Source: an uncultured Collinsella sp. (GTDB lineage Bacteria > Actinomycetota > Coriobacteriia > Coriobacteriales > Coriobacteriaceae). From it: a DNA stretch of 12,419 nt. Shown here piece by piece: positions 6,442 to 12,419 of this stretch. Where the stretch lies: positions 1 through 12,419 of the forward strand of contig USMA01000011.1 in assembly GCA_900555765.1 (NCBI GenBank), in the 5' to 3' direction. The translations under genes were made by a program, and so were the position numbers. Numbering within the stretch: position 1 is the stretch's first letter; the number at the start of each line of letters is the position of its first letter. Below the pieces are notes generated by a model, which worked only from the letters and a program-made list of their open reading frames with translations, had not been told where the DNA came from and did not search any database.

Positions 6442-7215
6442 ATGGGCAACTTGAACAACGGCGCGCTCGAGCGCAACGACTCACGTCGCGTGGCACTGGT
6501 CACGGGCGGCTCGCGGGGTATCGGCCGCGCCTGCGCTGTCGGTCTGGCGGAGGACGGCTGTGCTAATGCCGTCGTCTATGCCGGCAGCGTCGCTGCGGCG
6601 TGCGAGACGTGCGAAGCCTGCGAGGCGGCTGGCGCCGCGGCACGCGCATATCAATGCGACGTGGCCGACCCCGTTACCGTCAACGCGTGCGTGGAAGCGG
6701 TCCTCAACGACTTTGGCCCCATTTGGGCGCTCGTCAACAACGCTGGCATCACCCGCGATGGCCTGCTCATGCGCATGGGCGATGACGCCTTCGATCGCGT
6801 GCTCGATGTCAATCTTAAAGGAACGTTTAACACGACGCGCGCACTCACCAAGACCTTTATGCGCCAGCGCGGCGGTTGCGTCGTCAACATGAGCTCGGTC
6901 GTGGGCCTGATGGGCAATGCCGGGCAGGCCAACTACGCTGCCTCCAAGGCGGGCGTGATCGGCCTGACCAAGGCGGTGGCGCGCGAGCTTGCGCCCCGCG
7001 GCGTACGAGTGAACGCGGTCGCACCCGGGTTTGTCGAGACCGATATGACGGCAAAGCTATCGGATAAGGTGCGTGCGGCGTGCGAGGAGCAGATTCCCCT
7101 GAGGCGCATGGCGCGCCCCGAGGAAGTGGCCGGCGTGGTGCGCTTTTTGGCGAGTGATGCGGCTGCCTACATTACGGGCGAGGTCGTGCGCGTCGACGGC
7201 GGAATGGCGATGTAG
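6442..7215 (+). CDS. fabG: 3-oxoacyl-ACP reductase
   Basis: FabG reduces 3-ketoacyl-ACP to 3-hydroxyacyl-ACP with NADPH; it is a tetrameric short-chain dehydrogenase. The 257-aa product shows the Rossmann TGGSRGIG (21-28), NNAG (99-102), the catalytic Ser152, Tyr165 and Lys169 in the YAASK context, and the C-terminal ITGEVVRVDGGMAM typical of FabG. AAAGGA (6431-6436) lies 5 nt before the ATG. The N-terminus has about 14 residues before the first strand, slightly long, with no better internal start. The protein is unusually rich in cysteine in its first half (31, 40, 54, 57, 60, 72, 83). Position between fabD and fabF supports the fatty acid role over that of a generic SDR. Confidence 0.96.
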   Translation: MGNLNNGALERNDSRRVALVTGGSRGIGRACAVGLAEDGCANAVVYAGSVAAACETCEACEAAGAAARAYQCDVADPVTVNACVEAVLNDFGPIWALVNNAGITRDGLLMRMGDDAFDRVLDVNLKGTFNTTRALTKTFMRQRGGCVVNMSSVVGLMGNAGQANYAASKAGVIGLTKAVARELAPRGVRVNAVAPGFVETDMTAKLSDKVRAACEEQIPLRRMARPEEVAGVVRFLASDAAAYITGEVVRVDGGMAM

Positions 7216-7254
7216 AAACCAGGGCCGAACAACGGCTTGAATGAGGAGACCATG

Positions 7255-8502
7255 ATGGAACAGAGAGTTGCAATCACCGGCATCGGTGCCGTGTCGCCGC
7301 TCGGCAACACCGCGCTTGCCACCTGGGCGGCCATGTGCGCCGGCACGTGCGGCATCGGCCCGATCACGCACTTCGATACCGATGCGTTTGCCGTCAAGGT
7401 GGCAGCCGAGGTCAAGGGCTTTGACGGCAACGAGTACTTTGGCAAGCGTGACGCCAAGCATCTCGACCCCTGCGTTCAGTTTGCGATGGCGGCTTCGGAC
7501 GAAGCCATGCACGATGCGGGCTTTGATGTCGAAGGCGCCATCGATCGCGAGCGCCTGGGCGTCTACGTGGGCTCGGGCGTGGGCGGCATGACGACGCTCG
7601 TCGACAACGTCCATACGATTGCCGAACGTGGGCCCCGCCGCGCATCGCCCTATATGATCGCGATGATGCTCCCCAACATGGCATCGGGCAATATCGCAAT
7701 CCGCCACAAGGCAAAGGGCCCGACCCTGCCCGTGGTGACCGCGTGCGCAACCTCGGCTCATGCGGTGGGCGAGGCGTTCCGCGCCATCAAGCACGGCTAT
7801 GCCGACGCGATCCTCGCCGGCGGCGCCGAGGCCGCAATTATCCCCGATGCCGTTGCGGGCTTTACGTCCTGCCGCGCATTGACCACCAACCCCGATCCCG
7901 CGACGGCCTGCCGTCCGTTCGATGCAGACCGCGACGGCTTTGTGATGGGCGAGGGCGCCTGCGTGCTCGTGCTCGAGAGCATGGAACATGCGCAGGCGCG
8001 CGGTGCGCACATTTATGCCGAGGTCGTGGGCTACGGCAACACCGATGATGCCTATCACATCACGAGCCCCGATCCCGAGGCTGCCGGCATTGCCCGCGCG
8101 ATCTCGCTGGCGGTTGCCGAGGGTGACGTCCAGCCTTCCGAGGGTCTCTACATCAATGCCCACGGCACCTCGACCAAGCTCAACGATTCGTCCGAGACGG
8201 CGGGCATCAAGCGAGCGCTCGGCGAGGACGCGGCGCGCGCCGCGCACGTCTCGTCGACCAAGTCGATGACCGGCCACATGATCGGTGCCACGGGTGCCAT
8301 CGAGGTCATGGCCTGTGCCATGGCGCTCGAGCAGGGCGTGGTGCCTCCGACCATTAACTACCACACGCCCGATCCCGCCTGCGATCTTGACTACACGCCC
8401 AATCGCGCGGTTCGCGCCGACCTTACCTGGGCGCTTTCGACCAACCTGGGCTTTGGCGGACACAACGCCGCCATCGCGCTGCGTAGATATACGAGGAGCT
8501 AG
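7255..8502 (+). CDS. fabF: Beta-ketoacyl-ACP synthase II
   Basis: FabF condenses acyl-ACP with malonyl-ACP in the elongation rounds. The 415-aa product has the Cys-His-His triad of the KAS I/II family: Cys164 in TACATSAH, His303 in [11 protein letters not shown], His341 in [18 protein letters not shown] near the C-terminus is also conserved. Adjacent in-frame ATGs occur at 7252 and 7255. GAGGAG (7243-7248) is 3 nt from the first and 6 nt from the second, so 7255 is preferred; a TTG at 7237 lies upstream of the Shine-Dalgarno and is unlikely. The gene ends in TAG, 3 nt before accB. No KAS I (FabB) or FabA is nearby, so the unsaturated fatty acid route, if any, is encoded elsewhere. Confidence 0.97.
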   Translation: MEQRVAITGIGAVSPLGNTALATWAAMCAGTCGIGPITHFDTDAFAVKVAAEVKGFDGNEYFGKRDAKHLDPCVQFAMAASDEAMHDAGFDVEGAIDRERLGVYVGSGVGGMTTLVDNVHTIAERGPRRASPYMIAMMLPNMASGNIAIRHKAKGPTLPVVTACATSAHAVGEAFRAIKHGYADAILAGGAEAAIIPDAVAGFTSCRALTTNPDPATACRPFDADRDGFVMGEGACVLVLESMEHAQARGAHIYAEVVGYGNTDDAYHITSPDPEAAGIARAISLAVAEGDVQPSEGLYINAHGTSTKLNDSSETAGIKRALGEDAARAAHVSSTKSMTGHMIGATGAIEVMACAMALEQGVVPPTINYHTPDPACDLDYTPNRAVRADLTWALSTNLGFGGHNAAIALRRYTRS

Positions 8503-8505
8503 AGC

Positions 8506-8979
8506 ATGGATTCCAAAAGACTTGCCGAGATAGCCGATGTTATGGAGAACCGCGGCCTCACGCGCGTACGCGTTGAGGAACCCGATGGCACCGCGGTCGA
8601 ACTCGAGCGCGCGAGCGCCGCACAGCCGGTTGCCGTGCCCATGCCCATGCCGAGCGCTATGGCCACTCCAGTTGCAGCTCCCACAGTCGCGCCTGCCGCA
8701 CCGGAGCCCGCCGCGCAGGCGCCTGCCGCCGCACCGGAGCCCAAGGGCACCGAGGTGACCGCTCCCATGGTCGGCGTGTTCTATGCTGCCCCGGCGCCGG
8801 GCGACGAGCCGTTTGTGCACGTGGGCTCCAAGGTCAAGGCCGGCGAGACCCTCTGCATCATCGAGGCCATGAAGGTTCTCAACGAGGTGACGGCCGAGGC
8901 GGATGGCGAGGTGCTCGAGATCTGCGTGGCCGACGGCGACCTCGTGGAGTTCGGCAGCTGCCTCATGAGGATCGGATAG
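8506..8979 (+). CDS. accB: Biotin carboxyl carrier protein of acetyl-CoA carboxylase
   Basis: AccB (BCCP) carries carboxybiotin between biotin carboxylase (AccC) and the carboxyltransferase (AccDA). The 157-aa product has an N-terminal association segment (1-38), a flexible Pro/Ala-rich linker (about 40-82), and a C-terminal biotinyl domain with EAMKV. Lys123 is the biotinylation site, 34 residues from the C-terminus as in the family. The domain contains the FYAAPAPGDEPFVHVGSKV thumb-like region typical of bacterial BCCP. GAGGAG (8493-8498) sits 7 nt before the ATG, inside the fabF end. The modifying enzyme BirA is encoded divergently at the head of the operon. The linker contains a short internal duplication, listed separately. 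Confidence 0.97.
   Translation: MDSKRLAEIADVMENRGLTRVRVEEPDGTAVELERASAAQPVAVPMPMPSAMATPVAAPTVAPAAPEPAAQAPAAAPEPKGTEVTAPMVGVFYAAPAPGDEPFVHVGSKVKAGETLCIIEAMKVLNEVTAEADGEVLEICVADGDLVEFGSCLMRIG
8689..8742 (+). repeat. Short direct duplication in the AccB linker
   Basis: A 21-bp unit (8689-8709) encoding APAAPEP recurs 30 bp downstream with one extra GCC-type codon (8719-8742, APAAAPEP). It lies wholly in the low-complexity linker and does not disturb the frame. It probably arose by slippage and would change only linker length. Confidence 0.8.
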
Positions 8980-8988
8980 GTGATATCC

Positions 8989-9411
8989 ATGAACAAAGAA
9001 GAGCTCAAGAAGCTGTTACCGCATCGCGAGCCGATGCTTTTGCTCGACGAAGCCGAGCTGGTGGGCGACGAGGCCCACGGCAAGATCATGATTACGGGCG
9101 ACGAATACTTTTTGCAGGGGCATTTTCCGGGAAACCCGGTGGTCCCCGGCGTGATCCAGTGCGAGATGCTCGCCCAAAACTGTTGCGTGCTGCTGATGGG
9201 CGATGAGGAGGCGCGCGGCGCGACGCCGTTCTACACGAGTCTGGACAAGGTGCGCTTTAAGCGTCCGGTGCGCCCGGGCGACACGGTTGATCTGGTGTGC
9301 TCCATCACGCGTGCGCGCGGGCCGTTCCGCTTTGCGACGGGTACTGCGAGCGTCAACGGTGAGGTTTGCTGCCGCGCCGATATGTCTTTTGCGCTCATGC
9401 ACGAAAGTTAA
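8989..9411 (+). CDS. fabZ: 3-hydroxyacyl-ACP dehydratase
   Basis: FabZ removes water from 3-hydroxyacyl-ACP to give the trans-2-enoyl-ACP used by FabK. The 140-aa hot-dog-fold protein has LLPHREPMLLLD at the N-terminus and the catalytic pair His45 and Glu59 in GHFPGNPVVPGVIQCE, then the conserved KVRFKRPVRPGDT strand. I chose the ATG at 8989, which gives the normal FabZ N-terminus; the GTG at 8980 abuts the accB stop, and AGG (8978-8980) 8 nt upstream can serve 8989. Spacing to accB is 9 nt. It is the only gene of this operon ending in TAA. FabZ placed between accB and accC is the Streptococcus/Lactococcus order. Confidence 0.96.
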   Translation: MNKEELKKLLPHREPMLLLDEAELVGDEAHGKIMITGDEYFLQGHFPGNPVVPGVIQCEMLAQNCCVLLMGDEEARGATPFYTSLDKVRFKRPVRPGDTVDLVCSITRARGPFRFATGTASVNGEVCCRADMSFALMHES

Positions 9412-9421
9412 GGAAGGCTTC

Positions 9422-10708
9422 ATGTGCGACAAAGTGCTCATCGCCAACCGCGGCGAGGTCGCGGTCCGTGTTATCCGCGCGTGCCGCGATATGGGCATCA
9501 AGACCGTCGCCGTCTACTCCACGGCCGATGCGGACGCGCTGCACGTGCAGCTTGCCGACGAGGCGTATTGCATCGGCGGCCCGCGTCTTGCCGAGAGCTA
9601 CCTCAACGACGATGCCGTGCTCACCTGTGCCGTAAAGTCGGGAGCTAAGGCAATTCATCCCGGCTATGGCTTCTTTTCCGAAAAGGCGAGCTTCGTGCGC
9701 GACTGCGACAAGTATGGCCTGGCGTTTGTCGGTCCTTCGGCCGAGGTGATCGACAGCATGGGCGACAAGGACGCCGCACGTCGAACGGCTGCCGCGGCGG
9801 GCGTGCCCATCGTGCCAGGCTGCGATTTGCTCAAAAGCCCCGAGGAGGCGACGGCCGAGGCCGAGCGCATCGGCTGCCCCGTGCTTATTAAGGCGCGGGC
9901 GGGCGGTGGCGGTCGTGGTATTCGCAAGGTCGAGCGCGTGGAAGATGCGGCAAAGGCATTTGTCGAGGCGCGTGCCGAGGGCGAGGCTGTTTTTGGCGAC
10001 GGCGAATGCTACATGGAGAAGTTCGTCGCGCCGGCGCACCACGTCGAGGTGCAGATTATGGCCGATAAACAGGGCCATGTGTTTTCGCTCGGCGAGCGCG
10101 AGTGCTCGGTGCAGCGCCGCAACCAAAAGCTGGTCGAGGAGAGTCCCGCACCGTGCCTCGACGGACGCGACGACATTCGCGCGCGCATGCACAAGGCCGC
10201 GCGTGACCTGGCTCGTGCCGTCGGCTACGAAGGAACCGGTACCATCGAGTTCCTGTATTCGGACGACGGCAATTTCTACTTTATGGAAATGAACACGCGC
10301 TTGCAGGTGGAGCATCCAGTTACGGAGTTTGTGACCGATACCGACTTGGTCAAGTGGCAGCTGCGCGTGGCAGCCGGCCAACCTTTGCCCTTTGAGCAGG
10401 AGGACATGCCGGTCCGCAACCACGCCATGGAGTGCCGCATCAATGCCGAAACGCCGGACTTTCTGCCGTCATGCGGAACGGTCACCGCGTTGCGTGTGCC
10501 GGGCGGTCCGCGCGTGCGCTGGGATTCCGCCATGTTTACCGGGGCTGCCGTTCCGCCGTACTACGATTCCATGCTCGGCAAGCTCATAGTGTGTGCGCCC
10601 ACGCGTGACGGCGCCATTCGCAAGATGCGCTCGGCCCTGGGCGAGCTCGTGATTGAGGGCGTGAGCGAAAACAGCGAGCTTCAGCTCGACGTGCTGGCAA
10701 ACGACTAG
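9422..10708 (+). CDS. accC: Biotin carboxylase, shortened by an in-frame TAG
   Basis: AccC carboxylates the biotin of AccB using ATP and bicarbonate. From the ATG at 9422 (AAGGA at 9410-9414, 7 nt spacing) the frame runs 428 codons to TAG; the usual length is about 445-450. The core is intact: IANRGEVAVRVIRA (N-domain), HPGYGFFSE, Lys157 and GGGGRG (161-166) of the ATP-grasp lid, ERECSVQRRNQK, EMNTRLQVEHPVTE (289-302) with metal and catalytic residues, HAMECRINAE, and YYDSMLGKL of the C-domain. The TAG at 10706 interrupts the conserved C-terminal helix: the next 18 codons continue family-like sequence in frame to a second TAG at 10763, giving 447 residues if read through. TAG is an ordinary stop in this operon, so recoding is unlikely. 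The start at 9203 in this frame lies inside fabZ and is not real. Confidence 0.93.
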   Translation: MCDKVLIANRGEVAVRVIRACRDMGIKTVAVYSTADADALHVQLADEAYCIGGPRLAESYLNDDAVLTCAVKSGAKAIHPGYGFFSEKASFVRDCDKYGLAFVGPSAEVIDSMGDKDAARRTAAAAGVPIVPGCDLLKSPEEATAEAERIGCPVLIKARAGGGGRGIRKVERVEDAAKAFVEARAEGEAVFGDGECYMEKFVAPAHHVEVQIMADKQGHVFSLGERECSVQRRNQKLVEESPAPCLDGRDDIRARMHKAARDLARAVGYEGTGTIEFLYSDDGNFYFMEMNTRLQVEHPVTEFVTDTDLVKWQLRVAAGQPLPFEQEDMPVRNHAMECRINAETPDFLPSCGTVTALRVPGGPRVRWDSAMFTGAAVPPYYDSMLGKLIVCAPTRDGAIRKMRSALGELVIEGVSENSELQLDVLAND

Positions 10709-10765
10709 TTCTTGTCGGGCATGTATCACACCGATCTGATGGGGCATCTCTATGCTGATGAATAG
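10709..10765 (+). pseudogene. accC: Stranded 3' end of accC after the in-frame stop
   Basis: Eighteen codons plus TAG continue the accC frame after the stop at 10706-10708. They encode FLSGMYHTDLMGHLYADE, which fits the biotin carboxylase C-terminal pattern (F-x2-G-x3-T-x2-L). The segment then overlaps the accDA start by 14 bp, the tight spacing seen at other junctions of this operon. This indicates that the ancestral accC ended at 10765. Confidence 0.85.
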
Positions 10766-12419
10766 AAAAGCGAAGACGGTCAATGTCCTTGAGGGGCCGA
10801 TAACCGAGTCGTGTGCCGAGTTTCCCGCGCGCCACGTGTTTATCAAGTGCCCGGAGTGCCGCCGTGTGATCGATGAGGCACGCCTACACGACAACCTCGA
10901 GGTCTGCCCTCGTTGCGGGAGCGGGCGCGCGCGCATGCGCATGACGGGCGACGAGGGCACGTGTGAGGAATGGGATGCCTATCTGGCGTCGGAGGACTTC
11001 CTCTCGTTTCCCGGCTATGCCGATAAGCTCAAGGGCGTGAGCGAGCGTTCGGGCGAGCGCGATGCCGTTGTGTGCGGCAGGGGCAAAATCTGCGGTTGCG
11101 ATACCGCGCTCTTCTTTATGGACGCTAACTTTATGATGGGCTCGATGGGCTCCGTGGTGGGCGAGAAGATCTGTCGCACATTTGAGCGTGCGACCGAGCT
11201 GGGATTGCCAGTTGTCGGCTTTACCGTTTCGGGCGGTGCGCGCATGCAAGAGGGCGTGACCTCGCTTATGCAGATGGCCAAGATTTCTGCGGCGGTTAGG
11301 CGCCACAGCGAGGCGGGCGGCCTGTATATCACGGTGCTCACCGACCCCACGACCGGAGGCGTACCCGCGAGCTTTGCCATGGAGGGCGACATTATCCTGG
11401 CCGAGCCCGATGCCCTGACGGCATTTGCCGGCCCGCGCGTGATCGAGCAGAACATGCACAAGCGCCTGCCCAAGGGATTCCAGCGCTCCGAGTTTTTGCT
11501 GGAGCACGGCTTTTGCGATGCCGTTGTTCCGCGTGGCGAGATTGCGCTCACGGTGGGCGAGCTGCTGGCACTGCACGAAGGGCACGCGCCCGGCCTGGGG
11601 GCACCGCATGAGATCGTGCATACGGGTCGCCGCGGCAAAAAGCTGGGACACTTGTTTAAGCGCTCGCCGGCACCAAAAACCGCGCTCGAGATTGTCAAGC
11701 AGACCCGCTCGGCAGATCGCGCCACGGCGTGCGAGATGATCTCGCTGGGCCTGGATGGATTTGTGGAGCTGCACGGCGACCGTTACTTTGGCGACGACGC
11801 CGCTGTGGTGGCTGGCATTGGCTGGAAAGACGGACGCCCCGTAACGGTCATCGCCATCGAGCGCGGCACCACGACCAAAGAGCGTATGCGCCGCAACTTT
11901 GGCATGGCACATCCCGAGGGCTACCGCAAAGCGCGCCGCCGTATGCGCCAGGCCGAAAAGTTTGGTCGGCCGGTTCTGTGCCTGGTCGATACTTCAGGCG
12001 CGTTTTGCGGCATCGGTGCCGAGGAGCGCGGCCAGGGCGAGGCGATTGCCCAAAATCTCATGGAGATGAGCGGCCTTAAGACACCGATTGTCTCGGTGGT
12101 GACAGGCGAGGGCGGCTCTGGTGGCGCGCTGGCGCTGTCCGTGGCCGATCGCATCCTGATGCTCTCGAGCTCGGCCTATTCGGTCGTGAGCCCCGAGGCC
12201 TGTGCGTCGATCCTGTGGAAGGATACCGAGCGCGCGAATGAGGCCGCCGAGGCGCTTAAGCTCACGGCCCCCGATCTGTTGGCGCTCGGCATCATCGACG
12301 GCATTGTTGACGATAGGGGCCTGTCTCATGAGGAGATCGCTGGTGCCGTCATGTCCTCGGCATATGCTGCCTTCGCTGCGCTTGGGCACCACGACGCCGC
12401 GCCACTCACAAAACTCCGT
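10752..12419 (+). CDS. accDA: Acetyl-CoA carboxylase carboxyltransferase, AccD-AccA fusion (3' end outside window)
   Basis: The carboxyltransferase moves the carboxyl group from carboxybiotin-AccB to acetyl-CoA, giving malonyl-CoA for FabD. One uninterrupted frame of 556 codons runs to the window edge. The beta (AccD) part comes first: a zinc ribbon C33-x2-C36-x15-C52-x2-C55, GSMGSVVGE (130-138), SGGARMQEG (160-168), LTDPTTGGVPASFAM, FAGPRVIEQ and GFQRSEFLLEHG. After a linker around residues 295-308, the alpha (AccA) part follows: FVELHGDRYFGDD from 337, RNFGMAHPEGYRKA, DTSGAFCGIGAEERGQ from 413, GEGGSGGALAL around 452-461, SPEACASILWKD and LTAPDLLALGIIDGI. No stop or plausible internal restart separates the parts. 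I prefer ATG 10752 (GGGG at 10741-10744, 7 nt upstream) over ATG 10758. It is normally encoded as two adjacent genes in FASII operons of this order. Confidence 0.95.
   Translation, partial: MLMNRKAKTVNVLEGPITESCAEFPARHVFIKCPECRRVIDEARLHDNLEVCPRCGSGRARMRMTGDEGTCEEWDAYLASEDFLSFPGYADKLKGVSERSGERDAVVCGRGKICGCDTALFFMDANFMMGSMGSVVGEKICRTFERATELGLPVVGFTVSGGARMQEGVTSLMQMAKISAAVRRHSEAGGLYITVLTDPTTGGVPASFAMEGDIILAEPDALTAFAGPRVIEQNMHKRLPKGFQRSEFLLEHGFCDAVVPRGEIALTVGELLALHEGHAPGLGAPHEIVHTGRRGKKLGHLFKRSPAPKTALEIVKQTRSADRATACEMISLGLDGFVELHGDRYFGDDAAVVAGIGWKDGRPVTVIAIERGTTTKERMRRNFGMAHPEGYRKARRRMRQAEKFGRPVLCLVDTSGAFCGIGAEERGQGEAIAQNLMEMSGLKTPIVSVVTGEGGSGGALALSVADRILMLSSSAYSVVSPEACASILWKDTERANEAAEALKLTAPDLLALGIIDGIVDDRGLSHEEIAGAVMSSAYAAFAALGHHDAAPLTKLR

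Noticed and set aside
7057..8820. 587-codon open frame antisense to fabG, fabF and accB
   Set aside because: It crosses three well-supported genes, is rich in Arg, Gly, His and Ala, and has no family resemblance or convincing ribosome binding site.
9395..10423. 342-codon open frame antisense to accC, with a similar one at 10884-11912 antisense to accDA
   Set aside because: Both lie opposite genes with clear catalytic motifs, and their products show only compositional bias.
10706..10708. TAG as a pyrrolysine or other recoded codon in accC
   Set aside because: TAG is the standard stop of at least eight other genes here, no recoding element was seen, and biotin carboxylases have no known need for a special residue at this position.
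11988..12014. AccA DTSGAFCG as a damaged DTPGAYPG motif
   Set aside because: From memory, GAFCG-type variants occur in intact AccA of Clostridia-like bacteria, and the surrounding residues are conserved, so it looks like a subfamily difference and not damage.

Overview
The window (12,419 bp, GC-rich, dense coding) looks like a chromosomal housekeeping region from a high-GC Gram-positive gut-type bacterium, most likely class Coriobacteriia (Collinsella or a relative). This placement is inference from protein style, GC-rich codon use and gene order; no marker here proves it. No mobile element, CRISPR array, rRNA or tRNA was seen.

Region 1 (1-2290, + strand) is the end of a str-type ribosomal operon. 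It holds fusA (EF-G, 5' end outside the window) and rpsJ (S10, TTG start), closed by a strong intrinsic terminator. tuf is not between fusA and rpsJ, and the usual S10-operon genes do not follow rpsJ. The visible part of the EF-G G domain departs from consensus at two GTPase motifs: DTPGL where DTPGH is expected, and NMLD where NKMD is expected.

Region 2 (2350-3302) holds birA on the - strand (biotin-protein ligase without a DNA-binding domain) and a 176-bp divergent intergenic region. That region carries two near-identical 17-bp, partly palindromic repeats spaced 48 bp apart, the best candidate operators in the window.

Region 3 (3303-12419, + strand) is one compact type II fatty acid synthesis operon: fabH-acpP-fabK-fabD-fabG-fabF-accB-fabZ-accC-accDA. 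Acetyl-CoA carboxylase (AccB, AccC, AccD-AccA fusion) makes malonyl-CoA and FabD moves malonate to ACP. FabH starts chains, and FabF, FabG, FabZ and FabK run the elongation cycle. BirA, transcribed divergently, would biotinylate AccB. The gene order is that of the Streptococcus/Lactococcus FASII locus, except that accD and accA are fused and no fabT-type regulator is present.

The clearest anomaly is in accC. An in-frame TAG at 10706-10708 removes the last 18 codons, but those codons are still intact and in frame up to the natural stop, which overlaps the accDA start. This is either a recent nonsense mutation or a sequence error. I found no wholly new system. The observations most worth checking are the EF-G motif changes, the accC stop and the paired operators.
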